NCBI GenBank assembly: GCA_036500145.1
Contig: DASYCO010000011.1
Location: 1-38,533 of the forward strand
Direction: 5' to 3'
Origin: CAMAVH01 sp036500145
GTDB lineage: Bacteria; Pseudomonadota; Alphaproteobacteria; SMXQ01
Length of the DNA: 38,533 bases
Below the pieces are notes generated by a model that ran no database searches, was not told the origin of the DNA, and saw only the letters and a list, made by a program, of their open reading frames with translations. The position numbers were made by a program, and so were the translations under genes. Shown in pieces: positions 24,971 to 34,191 of this stretch. How positions within the stretch are numbered: the first letter of the stretch is position 1; the number at the start of each line of letters is the position of its first letter.

Positions 24971-26412
24971 GCGCGCGCCCCCGTCGCTGCGGGCGCCAGC
25001 GCGGCCAGTTCGGCGGGCAGGGCGTTGGCCCAGTTGGTGATGCTGCCGGCGCCGACGCAGATCACGAGGTCGCCCGGCGCGGTGAGGCCGGCGACGGTCG
25101 AGGCGAGCTGCTCGGGGCCTTCGAGGGCGACGACCTGGCGGTGGCCATGGGCGCGCAGGCCTTCGACCAGCGCGTCGCGGCTGACGCCGGCGATCGGCTG
25201 CTCGCCGGCGGCGTAGACGTCGGCGACGATCACCGTGTCGGCGTCGTTGAAGCAGGTGCAGAATTCCTCGAACAGGTCGCGCAGGCGCGTGTAGCGGTGC
25301 GGCTGGACCACGGCGACGACGCGCCCGGTGTAGGATTCGCGCGCGGCGCGCATGACGGCGGCGATCTCGACCGGATGGTGGCCGTAGTCGTCGATCACGG
25401 TGACGCCGTTGGCTTCGCCGGTCTTGGTGAAGCGGCGCTTGACGCCCTTGAAGCCCATCAGGGCGGCGCGCATGCGCGCCTCGTCGAGGCCCATCTCGAC
25501 GCCGACGGCGATGGCGGCCAGCGAGTTCTGCACGTTGTGCCTGCCCGCCATGGGCAGCTTCATGCCGGAGATCACGCGCGGCGCGCCGCCCCCAGCCTGG
25601 GTCGCGGCGCGGTCCGCGACCAGCACGTCGAAGGTGATGCCTTCGGGCGAGGCGCGCAGGTTGATGCCGCGCACGTCGGCCTGTGGGCTGTAGCCGTAGG
25701 TGATGATCTTGCGGTCGGACAGCTTCGGGATCATGGCCTGCACCTCGGGATGGTCGATGCAGAGGCAGGCGAAGCCGTAGAAGGGGATGTTCTCGACGAA
25801 GGAGACGAAGGCGCGGCGCACCGCGTCGAAGTCGCCGTAGTGGTCGAGATGCTCGGGGTCGATGTTGGTGACGATGGCGATGGTCGCCGGCAGGCGTAGG
25901 AAGGTGCCGTCCGATTCGTCGGCTTCGACGACCATCCAGTCGCCGGAGCCGAGGCGCGCGTTGGTGCCGATGGCGTTGAGGATGCCGCCGATGATGACGG
26001 TCGGGTCGAGCCCGGCGCCTTCGAGCATGGCCGAGACCAGCGAGGTCGTCGTCGTCTTGCCGTGGGTGCCGCCGACGGCGATGGCCCACTTCAGGCGCAT
26101 CAGCTCGCCGAGCATCTCGGCGCGGCGCACGACGGGGATCAGGCGCGCGCGGGCGCCGGAGACTTCCGGGTTCGACGGCTTGACGGCCGAGGAGATGACG
26201 ACGACCTGGGCGTCGCCGACGTTCTCGGCGGCGTGGCCGATGAACACCTTGATGCCGAGGTCGCGCAGGCGCTTGACGTTGGCGCTCTCCGCCATGTCGC
26301 TGCCTTGCACGACGTAGCCGAGGTTGTGCAGCACTTCGGCGATGCCGCTCATGCCGATGCCGCCGATGCCGACGAAGTGGATGGTCCCGATGGTGAGCGG
26401 CAGGGCCCTCAT
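24967..26412 (-). CDS. murC: UDP-N-acetylmuramate--L-alanine ligase MurC
   Basis: ATP-dependent ligase adding L-Ala, the first stem residue, to UDP-MurNAc. It has 481 residues. Rossmann N-domain IHFVGIGGIGMSGIAEVLHNLGY, ATP-binding GGTHGKTTTT (114-123), central-domain VVEADESDGTFL and TNIDPEHLDHYG, then VIDDYGHHPVEI and VVQPHRYTRLRDL of the C-terminal domain. Starts and stops overlap both neighbours as ATGA. Confidence 0.98.
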   Translation of the reverse strand: MRALPLTIGTIHFVGIGGIGMSGIAEVLHNLGYVVQGSDMAESANVKRLRDLGIKVFIGHAAENVGDAQVVVISSAVKPSNPEVSGARARLIPVVRRAEMLGELMRLKWAIAVGGTHGKTTTTSLVSAMLEGAGLDPTVIIGGILNAIGTNARLGSGDWMVVEADESDGTFLRLPATIAIVTNIDPEHLDHYGDFDAVRRAFVSFVENIPFYGFACLCIDHPEVQAMIPKLSDRKIITYGYSPQADVRGINLRASPEGITFDVLVADRAATQAGGGAPRVISGMKLPMAGRHNVQNSLAAIAVGVEMGLDEARMRAALMGFKGVKRRFTKTGEANGVTVIDDYGHHPVEIAAVMRAARESYTGRVVAVVQPHRYTRLRDLFEEFCTCFNDADTVIVADVYAAGEQPIAGVSRDALVEGLRAHGHRQVVALEGPEQLASTVAGLTAPGDLVICVGAGSITNWANALPAELAALAPAATGARA

Positions 26413-27602
26413 GCGGCCTTCTCCGTGGTGTGATGGCCGTTCTTGCCGTTGCTGCCCGCGAGCAGGCCGGCGACGAGGATGGCGAGGTTGGCGGCGGCGT
26501 CGCGATGGCCGCTGGCGTGGGCCTTCTCCGCCATGCGCGCGAGGTGCTGCGGCTGGGCGAACAGCAGCTTGAGCCGCGCGGCGAGCGTTTCCGGCGTGAA
26601 GTCGAGCTGCGGCACGGCGACCGCGCCGCCCTGCGCCTCGACGGCGCGGGCGTTCAGCGTCTGGTGGTCGTCCATGGCGTGCGGATAGGGGACCAGCAGC
26701 GCCGGGCGGCCGGCGGTGGTGAGCTCGGCAATGGTCGAGGCGCCGGAGCGGCAGATCACCAGGTGCGCGTTCAGCAGGCGCTCGGGCATGTCGGTGAAGA
26801 AGCTGGCGAGGTCGACGCGGATGTCGGTGCCGGCATAGGCGGCGCGCACGCGCTCGATGTCCTCGGGGCGGCACTGCTGGCTGACGCGCAGGCGGCGGCG
26901 CATCTCGTCGGGCAGGCGGTCGAGGGCGGCGGGCACCACGTCGCTGAACACGGTGGCGCCCTGGCTACCGCCGGTGACGAGCAGGTAGATCGGGCCGTCG
27001 CCGGCGAGCGCCGGATAGGCGTTGTCGCGCAAGGCGCGGATGCCGGCGCGGACCGGGTTGCCGGTCAGCACGATCTTGGCACGATCGCGCGGCTTGACGC
27101 CGGCGACGCTGCCGAAGGCGGTGGCGATGGCCGAGACGCGCGGCGCGAGCAGGCGGTTGGCGCGGCCGAGCAGCGCGTTCTGCTCGTGGATGAGCGTCGG
27201 CACGCCGAGGCTGGAGGCGGCGAGCATGGTCGGCACCGAGGCGTAGCCGCCGAAGCCGACGACGACGCTGGGCTTGAGGCGCGCGAGCAGCCCGCGCGAC
27301 TGCAGGCCGCCGAGGGCGAGGTCGAGCAGGCCCTTGGCGCGGCCGAGCACGCCGCCGGCGGTGACGCGGCCGGCGCGGATGCGGTGGGTGGCCAGGGTGC
27401 CGAGCTCGCCGCCGTAGGCTTCGCCGCGGCTGTCGGTGAACAGCGCCAGCGTGTAGCCGCGCGTGCGCAGCTCGGTGGCCAGGGCCTCGGCCGGGAAGAC
27501 ATGGCCGCCCGTGCCGCCGGCCACCAGCACGATGGGGTGCGCGTGGCTGCGGCTGTTGGAGACGAGGATGTCCTGCGCGAGCTTATTCTCTGAGCTTGGC
27601 AT
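26409..27602 (-). CDS. murG: MurG, lipid II-forming GlcNAc transferase
   Basis: Inner-leaflet glycosyltransferase converting lipid I to lipid II. It has 397 residues. The first G-loop GGTGGHVFPAEALA is at 29-42, about 20 residues further in than usual, so the N-terminal segment is an extension or the start is slightly downstream. Other family motifs: VVGFGGYASVPTMLAA, LIHEQNALLGRANRLL, TGGSQGATVFSD (third G-loop), and the UDP-GlcNAc site CRSGASTIAELTTAGRPALLVPYPHAMDDHQTLNA. The ATG shares one base with the ftsW TGA (TGATG); the stop overlaps murC. Confidence 0.97.
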   Translation of the reverse strand: MPSSENKLAQDILVSNSRSHAHPIVLVAGGTGGHVFPAEALATELRTRGYTLALFTDSRGEAYGGELGTLATHRIRAGRVTAGGVLGRAKGLLDLALGGLQSRGLLARLKPSVVVGFGGYASVPTMLAASSLGVPTLIHEQNALLGRANRLLAPRVSAIATAFGSVAGVKPRDRAKIVLTGNPVRAGIRALRDNAYPALAGDGPIYLLVTGGSQGATVFSDVVPAALDRLPDEMRRRLRVSQQCRPEDIERVRAAYAGTDIRVDLASFFTDMPERLLNAHLVICRSGASTIAELTTAGRPALLVPYPHAMDDHQTLNARAVEAQGGAVAVPQLDFTPETLAARLKLLFAQPQHLARMAEKAHASGHRDAAANLAILVAGLLAGSNGKNGHHTTEKAA

Positions 27603-28723
27603 CAGACCTCCCCGAGGCCGGCGCGGCGGCGCGTGAGCGCCAGCACCATGCCCATGCCGAAGGCGATGCCGAGCATCGACGAGCCGCCGTAGGAGATCAG
27701 CGGCAGCGTCATGCCCTTGGTCGGGATCAGGTGCAGGGTCGAGGACATGTGGATGATCGCCTGCAGGCCGAACTGCGTCAGCAGGCCGGTGACGGCGAGC
27801 AAGATGAACAGGTTGCCTTCCGACAGCATGCGGGTGAAGCCGCGCAGCACGATGAAGGCGAAGAGCGAGACGATGAACAGGCAGGCGATCAGGCCGAGCT
27901 CCTCGCCGGCGACGGCGAAGATGAAGTCGGCGTGGGCGTCGGGCAGGATTTCCTTCACCGTGCCTTCGCCGGGGCCGCGGCCGAACAGGCCGCCGTTCAT
28001 GAAGGCTTCCAGGCCGGTGTTGACCTGGTAGCTGTCGCCCGAAGCCGGGTCGAGGAAGCGGTCGATGCGGCTGGCGACGTGCGGGAAGACGAAGTAGGCG
28101 CCGACGATGCCGCCGAAGCCGCTCAGCGCCAGCACGCCGACGAGGAACATCGGGATGCCGGCGATGAAGAGCTGGGCGCCGAACATGGCGGAGGTCAGCA
28201 CGACCATGCCCATGTCCGGCTGGAGGAGGAGGAGCCCGACGGTGAGGCCGTAGAGCGCCACCGCGATGATGCGGCCGGGAAAGCCGCTTTCCAGGCGGCC
28301 GGAGGCCAGCATCCAGGCGGAGACGACGGCGAAGGCCGGCTTGATGAACTCGGACGGCTGCAGGGTGAAGCCGGCGACGCTGATCCAGCGCCGCGCGCCC
28401 TTGATCTCAACGCCCATCAGGATCGTCAGGACCATGCAGACGACCATGGCGAGGAAGACGATGACCGACAGGCGGCGCACGTCGCGCACGTTGAGCAGCG
28501 ACACCGAGAGGATGATGACGAGGGCCGGCGCCAGGTAGCTGATCTGCTTGCGCACGAAGAAGAACGAATCGACGCCGATGCGCGTCGCCACGGCGGGGCT
28601 GGCGGCGAAGATCAGCACGATGCCGAAGCCGGACAGGATCAGCAGGGCGGCGAGCACCCAGCGGTCGACGGTCCACCACCAGCGGCCGAGGACGGACGTG
28701 TCTGTGCGCGCGAAGTTGATCAT
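27602..28723 (-). CDS. ftsW: Septal peptidoglycan polymerase FtsW (SEDS family)
   Basis: Polytopic inner-membrane glycosyltransferase polymerising lipid II at the septum with FtsI. It has 373 residues with about ten hydrophobic segments. SEDS landmarks: GARRWISVAGFTLQPSEFIKPAF, LLLQPDMGMVVL, the catalytic-Asp loop (YQVNTGLEAFMNGGLFGRGPGEG...LPDAHADFIFAVAGEELG), and the C-terminal LPLISYGGSS signature. It overlaps murD as ATGA at its start and murG by one base at its end. Confidence 0.96.
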   Translation of the reverse strand: MINFARTDTSVLGRWWWTVDRWVLAALLILSGFGIVLIFAASPAVATRIGVDSFFFVRKQISYLAPALVIILSVSLLNVRDVRRLSVIVFLAMVVCMVLTILMGVEIKGARRWISVAGFTLQPSEFIKPAFAVVSAWMLASGRLESGFPGRIIAVALYGLTVGLLLLQPDMGMVVLTSAMFGAQLFIAGIPMFLVGVLALSGFGGIVGAYFVFPHVASRIDRFLDPASGDSYQVNTGLEAFMNGGLFGRGPGEGTVKEILPDAHADFIFAVAGEELGLIACLFIVSLFAFIVLRGFTRMLSEGNLFILLAVTGLLTQFGLQAIIHMSSTLHLIPTKGMTLPLISYGGSSMLGIAFGMGMVLALTRRRAGLGEV

Positions 28724-30135
28724 GCGCCGGCTCCCAGGGTTTGCGCGGCGCCAGCGGAGCGGCGGCTAAGCTCTTGCACGAGGGCGCGGAAGGCTTCGCC
28801 GCGCGCTTCGAAGTTGGCGAACTGGTCGAACGAGGCGCAGGCCGGCGACAGCAGCACGGTGGCGCCGGCGCGCTTCTCTTCCCAGGCGAGCTTGGCGGCG
28901 GCGGCCGTGGCGGCGGCCAGGTCGCCGCACAGGCTGTAGGGCAGCTTGCCGTCGAGCGTGCGCGCGAAGTCGTTGGCGGCCTCGCCGATCAGGAAGGCGT
29001 GGCGGATGCGCTTGTGCCAGGGGCCGAGCGATTCGATGCCGCCTTCCTTGGCGACGCCGCCGGCGATCCAGTAGATCGGCTCGTAGCAGTCGAGCGCCTT
29101 CGAGGTGGCGTCGGCGTTGGTCGCCTTGCTGTCGTTGACGAAGGCGACGCCGGAGATGTCGGCGATCTTCTCCTGGCGGTGCGCCAGGCCGGGATAGCTC
29201 AGGATGGCCTTGGCGGCGGCCTTGGGGTCGATCCACAGCGCGCGGGCGGCGGCGTAGGCGGCGGCGGCGTTCTGCCAGTTGTGCTTGCCGGGCAGCGCCT
29301 TGGCCTGGGTCAGGTCGGCGACGAAGGTCTTGCCGTCGCGGGCGCGGCCGTCATGCAGCTGGCCGTTCTCGACCCACACGCCGGCCTCGATCGGCTTGCC
29401 GACGGTGACCGGCACGACGCGCACGCCGGCCTTGGCGATGTCCTTGGCGATGGCGCGCGACGGCTCGTCGTCGACGCCGACGACGGCGACGCCGTTGCCC
29501 TTCATCATGTCGAACAGCCGGCGCTTGGCGGCGACGTAGCCTTCCATGCCGCCGTGGCGGTCGAGGTGGTCGGGCGTGATGTTGAGCAGCACGGCGACGT
29601 CGAAGGCGGCCTCGTGGACCAGCTCGATCTGATAGGACGACAGCTCGAGCACGTAGGTCCCGCCGTTTCCGAGGTCTTCGAGGCCGAGGGCAGCGGGGCC
29701 GAGATTGCCGCCGACGTCCATGCGTGCGCCCACGTCGGCCAGGATGTGGGCGAGCAGCGCTGTCGTCGTCGACTTGCCATTGGTCCCGGTGATGCCAGCG
29801 AAGCGCGAGCCGCTCTGGGCGCGGAGCAGGAGCTCCACGTCGCTGACGAGCGGAATGCCCTTCGCCTTGGCGGCGGCGGCGACCGGGTGCGCCTTGGGAA
29901 AGCTGTGGGGGATGCCGGGGCTCATGAGCAGCATCGCGACGCCGTCGAGGCCGGCGCCGTCGAGCGGGGTCAGCGCCACGCCGGCGGCCTTGGCCGCCGC
30001 CTGCGCCTTCTCGCCGTCGTCCCAGGCCCGCACGTGCGCGCCGCTCAGGGCGAGCGCGCGCGCAGCCGTCAGCCCGGACTTACCGAGTCCGAGGACCGCG
30101 ACGGTCTGGTCTTTGGCGAAGGGCAGCGGAATCAC
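28720..30135 (-). CDS. murD: UDP-N-acetylmuramoylalanine--D-glutamate ligase MurD
   Basis: Adds D-Glu to UDP-MurNAc-L-Ala using ATP. It has 471 residues from a GTG start. N-domain TVAVLGLGKSGLTAARAL, P-loop GITGTNGKSTTTALL (GTNGKST at 117-123), VLELSSYQIE, NITPDHLDRHGGMEGYVAAKRRLF, HNWQNAAAAYAAAR, and C-domain FVNDSKATNADATSKAL with WIAGGVAKEGG. The start lies 15 bases after mraY with AAAGGGA upstream; the stop overlaps ftsW. Confidence 0.97.
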   Translation of the reverse strand: MIPLPFAKDQTVAVLGLGKSGLTAARALALSGAHVRAWDDGEKAQAAAKAAGVALTPLDGAGLDGVAMLLMSPGIPHSFPKAHPVAAAAKAKGIPLVSDVELLLRAQSGSRFAGITGTNGKSTTTALLAHILADVGARMDVGGNLGPAALGLEDLGNGGTYVLELSSYQIELVHEAAFDVAVLLNITPDHLDRHGGMEGYVAAKRRLFDMMKGNGVAVVGVDDEPSRAIAKDIAKAGVRVVPVTVGKPIEAGVWVENGQLHDGRARDGKTFVADLTQAKALPGKHNWQNAAAAYAAARALWIDPKAAAKAILSYPGLAHRQEKIADISGVAFVNDSKATNADATSKALDCYEPIYWIAGGVAKEGGIESLGPWHKRIRHAFLIGEAANDFARTLDGKLPYSLCGDLAAATAAAAKLAWEEKRAGATVLLSPACASFDQFANFEARGEAFRALVQELSRRSAGAAQTLGAGA

Positions 30136-30150
30136 GGCGGCAGAGTCCCT

Positions 30151-31239
30151 TTAACGCAGTTTGAGGCTGGAGAGGCCGGCCAGCGCCAGGATCGAGGCGA
30201 TGATCCAGAAGCGGATGACGACGGTCGGCTCGGCCCAGCCCTTCTTCTCGAAGTGGTGGTGCAGCGGCGCCATGCGGAAGACGCGCTTGCCGGTGGTCTT
30301 GAAGGAGATGACCTGCACGATGACCGACACGGTCTCGAGCACGAAGAGGCCGCCGATGATGCCGAGCACCAGCTCGTGCTTGGTCACCACGCTGATGGCG
30401 CCGAGCGCGCCGCCGACCGAGAGCGAGCCGGTGTCGCCCATGAAGACCATGGCGGGCGGGGCGTTGAACCAGAGGAAGCCGAGCGAGGCGCCGACCAGCG
30501 CGCCGCAGAACACCGCGAGCTCGCCGGTGCCGGGCACCGAGTTGATCTGCAGGTAGTTGGCGAACACCGCGTTGCCGACGAGGTAGGAGATCAGCGCGAA
30601 GCAGCCGGCGGCGATCATCACGGGCACGATGGCGAGGCCGTCGAGGCCGTCGGTGAGGTTCACGGCGTTGGACGCGCCGACCATGACCAGGGCGCCGAAC
30701 GGAATGAAGAACCAGCCGAGGTTGACCAGCGCGTCCTTCAGGAAGGGAATGGCGAGGCTGGTCGACAGCGGCATGCGCGTGACGTCCATGATCCAGTAGG
30801 TCGCGATCAGGGCGACGGCGCATTCGGCGACGAGCTTGTACTTGCCGGGCACGCCCTTGTGGCTGCGGCGCGTGAGCTTCAGGTAGTCGTCGGCGAAGCC
30901 GACGGCGCCGAAGCCGACGGTGACGAGCAGCACGATCCAGACGTAGCGGTTCGACAGGTCGGCCCACAGCAGCGTGCCGGTGGCGACGCCGAACAGGATC
31001 AGGAGGCCGCCCATGGTCGGCGTGCCCTTCTTGGTCAGCAGGTGGCTCTCGGGGCCGTCGGTGCGGATCGGCTGGCCGTGCGCCTGCTTGCTCTTGAGCC
31101 AGCGGATGACCATGGGGCCGAAGACGAAGCAGACGAGCAGCGCCGTCACCACCGCGCCGCCGGTGCGGAACGTGATGTAGCGGAACAGGTTGAAGAAGAC
31201 GAACTGTTCCGCGTAGGGCGCCAGCAGGTTGTACAGCAT
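30151..31239 (-). CDS. mraY: Phospho-MurNAc-pentapeptide transferase MraY
   Basis: Polytopic enzyme transferring phospho-MurNAc-pentapeptide to undecaprenyl phosphate, forming lipid I. It has 362 residues, the standard length, with ten predicted membrane helices. Conserved sites: KKGTPTMGGLLIL (71-83), the Mg-binding Asp pair in GFADDYLK (117-118), NLTDGLDGLA (about 193-202), FMGDTGSL, and the cytoplasmic HHHFEKKGW (about 326-334). It starts 22 bases after murF. Confidence 0.98.
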   Translation of the reverse strand: MLYNLLAPYAEQFVFFNLFRYITFRTGGAVVTALLVCFVFGPMVIRWLKSKQAHGQPIRTDGPESHLLTKKGTPTMGGLLILFGVATGTLLWADLSNRYVWIVLLVTVGFGAVGFADDYLKLTRRSHKGVPGKYKLVAECAVALIATYWIMDVTRMPLSTSLAIPFLKDALVNLGWFFIPFGALVMVGASNAVNLTDGLDGLAIVPVMIAAGCFALISYLVGNAVFANYLQINSVPGTGELAVFCGALVGASLGFLWFNAPPAMVFMGDTGSLSVGGALGAISVVTKHELVLGIIGGLFVLETVSVIVQVISFKTTGKRVFRMAPLHHHFEKKGWAEPTVVIRFWIIASILALAGLSSLKLR

Positions 31240-31261
31240 CTCGGGCGGTGCCTTTCTTCTC

Positions 31262-32689
31262 TCAGTGGCCGTTGGCCGCGGCCTTGCTCGCCGCAGCGCC
31301 GGAAAGCAGCGCGTCGACGATCAAGCCCATGCGGCTGCCGTGTGAACCTTTGATCATGACGACGTCGCCGGGGCGGACGATCTGCCGCACGAGCGGCAGC
31401 AGGTCCTCGGCCTTGGCGGCGTGGCCCGCGCGCATCTCGCGCGGCAGGCTTTCGTAGAGGGCGTCCATGTGGCGGCCGGCGGTGCAGACGAGCGCGGCGC
31501 CGCTGGCGACCAGGTCGGGGGCGAGCGCGGCGTGGATGGCGTCGGCGTCGGCGCCGAGCTCCAGCATGTCGCCGAGCACGGCGATGCGCCGGCCACCGGA
31601 AGCCAGCGCGAGGCCGGCGAGCACGGAGAAGGCGGCGCGCATGGCGGCCGGGCTCGCGTTGTAGCTTTCGTCGATCAGCGTGAAGGCGCCATCCTGCAGC
31701 GCGACGCGGTGGCGGGCGCCGCGGCCCTTGGGGGCGGTCATGCCGGCGAGCGCTGCGGCCGAGGCGTCGAGGTCGGCGCCGAGGTGCGCGGCGGCGGCCA
31801 GAACGGCGAGGCTGTTGAGCGCCCAGTGGCGGCCCGGCGCGCCGACCGTGAAGCGAATCTGCCTGCCGCCGATCTCGGCCTCGATGCGCGCGCCGTCCGC
31901 GGCCGGCTGGTAGTCGACCAGCCGGGCCCAGGCGCCCTTCGCCGTGCCGAAGCCGACGACATGGGCGACGCCCTGGGCGAGGGCGCGGCGCGTCAGGTAA
32001 CTGAAGTAGTCGTTGTCCTGGTTCAGCACGGCGACGCCGCCGTCGGCGATGCCGGCGAAGACCTCGGCCTTGGCTTCGGCGATCTCGTCGACCGAGGCGA
32101 AGAATTCGAGATGAACCGCCTCGATGGTGGTGATGATCGCCACATGCGGGCGCACGAGCTTGGAGAGCGGCGTCAGCTCGCCAGCATGGTTCATGCCGAG
32201 CTCGAACACGCCGTAGGCGGCGTCCTGCGGCAGGCGCGAGAGCGACAGGGGCACGCCCCAGTGGTTGTTCAGGCTGCCTTCGCTGGCATGGGTCAGGCCT
32301 TGCGCCGACAGCACGAGCTTGAGGGCTTCCTTGGTGCTGGTCTTGCCGACGCTGCCGGTGACGGCGGCGATGCGCGCGGCGGCGCGCGCGCGCGCGGCGG
32401 CGGCGAGGTCGCCGAGCGCCTCGAGCGGATCCTTCACGACGAGCAGCGGCGTGGTCGGCAGCGCGCCTTCGGGGCGCTGCGACACCACGGCGGCGGCGGC
32501 GCCGGCGGCGAGCGCCGGGGCGACGAAGGCATGGCCGTCGAAGTTCGGGCCCTTGATGGCGACGAACAGGTCGCCGCGCTTCACGCTGCGGCTGTCGATC
32601 GAGACGCCGTTGGCGGCCCAGTCGGTGGCCGAGCGGCCCTTGGTCGCGGCGACGGCATCGCTGGAAGTCCAGAGAGGCGACAGGCTCAT
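31262..32689 (-). CDS. murF: UDP-MurNAc-tripeptide--D-Ala-D-Ala ligase MurF
   Basis: Adds the D-Ala-D-Ala dipeptide to complete the UDP-MurNAc-pentapeptide. It has 475 residues. N-domain ...SIDSRSVKRGDLFVAIKGPNFDGHAFV, P-loop GSVGKTST (112-119), HASEGSLNNHWGVPLSLSRL, FELGMNHAGEL, ALNSLAVLAAA, and LIDESYNASPAAMRAAFSVL; the C-domain has VLGDMLELG and MIKGSHGSRMG. It overlaps murE by four bases (ATGA). Confidence 0.97.
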   Translation of the reverse strand: MSLSPLWTSSDAVAATKGRSATDWAANGVSIDSRSVKRGDLFVAIKGPNFDGHAFVAPALAAGAAAAVVSQRPEGALPTTPLLVVKDPLEALGDLAAAARARAAARIAAVTGSVGKTSTKEALKLVLSAQGLTHASEGSLNNHWGVPLSLSRLPQDAAYGVFELGMNHAGELTPLSKLVRPHVAIITTIEAVHLEFFASVDEIAEAKAEVFAGIADGGVAVLNQDNDYFSYLTRRALAQGVAHVVGFGTAKGAWARLVDYQPAADGARIEAEIGGRQIRFTVGAPGRHWALNSLAVLAAAAHLGADLDASAAALAGMTAPKGRGARHRVALQDGAFTLIDESYNASPAAMRAAFSVLAGLALASGGRRIAVLGDMLELGADADAIHAALAPDLVASGAALVCTAGRHMDALYESLPREMRAGHAAKAEDLLPLVRQIVRPGDVVMIKGSHGSRMGLIVDALLSGAAASKAAANGH

Positions 32690-34191
32690 GCCGTGCCTCC
32701 CAGGCGGCCGACGGCCTTGCGGGCCTCGTCGACGTCGTTGAAGGGGATGGTCGTCGCGCCGACGATCTGGCCTTGCTCGTGGCCCTTGCCGGCGAGCACC
32801 AGCACGTCGCCGCTCTCCATCATGTCGACGGCGGCGAAGATCGCCTCTTCGCGGTCCGCGATCTCGATGGGCGTGTTCTTGCTCACGCCGGCCAGCACCT
32901 GGCGGCGGATGGCGGCGGGATCTTCGCTGCGCGGGTTGTCGTCGGTGACGATGACGACGTCGGCGAGCTCGCCGGCGATGCGGCCCATCTGCGGGCGCTT
33001 GCCGGGATCGCGGTCGCCGCCGCAGCCGAAGACGGCGAGTAGGCGGCCGCGCGTGTGCGGGCGCAGCGCGCCGAGCACGTTGGCCAGCGCGTCGGGGGTA
33101 TGGGCGTAGTCGACGTAGACCGCGGCGCCAGCCGGATGGCGCGCCGCGAGCTGCATGCGGCCGCTGACGCCTTCGAGGCGCTCCAGCGTGGCGAGGGCGG
33201 CCTTGGCCGCGCCGCTGCCGGCGATGACGAGGCCGAGGGCGCAGGCGACGTTCATCGCCTGGAAGTGGCCGACCAGCGGCAGTTTGACTTCGGCGTATTC
33301 GCCGGCGATGGCGAAGGACACGCGCTGGCCGTCGGGCAGCACGTCGAGGATGTCGAGGCGGATGTCCGCGCCCTTTTCGCCGAAGGCGATGACGCGCTGG
33401 CGGCGCTGGGCGCAGATCGCGCGCAGCTCTTCGAAGCGCGGCTCGTCGGCGTTGAGCACGGCGATGCCGCCTTCGGGCAGGATGCCGGAGAACAGGCGCG
33501 CCTTGGCGGCGAAGTAGCTTTCTTCGTCGCCGTGATAGTCGAGATGGTCGCGCGTGAGGTTCGTGAAGGCGGCCGCGGTCAGCGCCAGGCCGTCGAGACG
33601 GTACTGCGCGAGGCCGTGGCTGGAAGCCTCCAGCGCCATATGCTCGACGCCGGCGGCCTTGAGCTCGGCGAGCGTGCGATGCAGGGCCACCGGGTCGGGC
33701 GTCGTGAGGGAGCCCGAGGTGGTCGCCTTGGGCGAGGCGAGGCCGAGGGTGCCGAGGCTGGCGCCGGCGACGCCCATCAGCGTCCAGATCTGGCGCGTGA
33801 AGGAGACGACCGAGCTCTTGCCGTTGGTGCCGGTGACGGCGACGACGGTGGCCGGCTGCGCGCCGTAGAAGCGCGCGGCCATGAGCGCGAGCTTGCGGCG
33901 CGGGTTGTCGTCGGTGACGAAGCCGAAGGGGCGCTCGGCCTTGGCGCGGCCGACCACGATGTCGGGCGGCTCGGTGCCGGTCGGCGCCAGGATGGCGGCG
34001 GCGCCCTTGCCGATGGCGTCGGAGATGAAGCGGCGGCCGTCGAGCTTGACGCCGGGCAGCGCGGCGAACAGGAAGCCGGCGCGGACTTCGCGCGAGTCCG
34101 CGGTCAGGCCGCCGATCTGCACATCCTTCGCTCTGCTGCTCGCGCTCAAGGCGACTGCCTCACCGTTCAAAAGCTCACTCAACGGAATCAC
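32686..34191 (-). CDS. murE: UDP-MurNAc-L-Ala-D-Glu--meso-diaminopimelate ligase MurE
   Basis: Adds the third stem residue. It has 501 residues from a GTG start. GLTADSREVRAGFLFAALPG at the N-terminus, P-loop GTNGKSS (121-127), TTPDPVALHRTLAELKAAGVEHMALEASSHGL, TRDHLDYHG, VDYAHTPDAL, GCGGDRDPGKRPQMG, and DNPR at 418-421. The DNPR motif is the specificity mark of meso-DAP-adding enzymes, so the peptidoglycan is of the Gram-negative type. The start overlaps the end of ftsI by 17 bases. Confidence 0.97.
   Translation of the reverse strand: MIPLSELLNGEAVALSASSRAKDVQIGGLTADSREVRAGFLFAALPGVKLDGRRFISDAIGKGAAAILAPTGTEPPDIVVGRAKAERPFGFVTDDNPRRKLALMAARFYGAQPATVVAVTGTNGKSSVVSFTRQIWTLMGVAGASLGTLGLASPKATTSGSLTTPDPVALHRTLAELKAAGVEHMALEASSHGLAQYRLDGLALTAAAFTNLTRDHLDYHGDEESYFAAKARLFSGILPEGGIAVLNADEPRFEELRAICAQRRQRVIAFGEKGADIRLDILDVLPDGQRVSFAIAGEYAEVKLPLVGHFQAMNVACALGLVIAGSGAAKAALATLERLEGVSGRMQLAARHPAGAAVYVDYAHTPDALANVLGALRPHTRGRLLAVFGCGGDRDPGKRPQMGRIAGELADVVIVTDDNPRSEDPAAIRRQVLAGVSKNTPIEIADREEAIFAAVDMMESGDVLVLAGKGHEQGQIVGATTIPFNDVDEARKAVGRLGGTA

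Noticed and set aside
24041..25216. Plus-strand frames opposite murB and murC
   Set aside because: Antisense artefacts; the minus strand has complete Mur enzymes with coupled starts.
28741..31353. 870-codon open frame on the plus strand opposite murD and mraY
   Set aside because: Composition is antisense-like (Gly, Asp, His, Arg and Glu-Ala runs), there are no family motifs, and it covers two perfectly conserved essential genes; a GC-rich third-position artefact.
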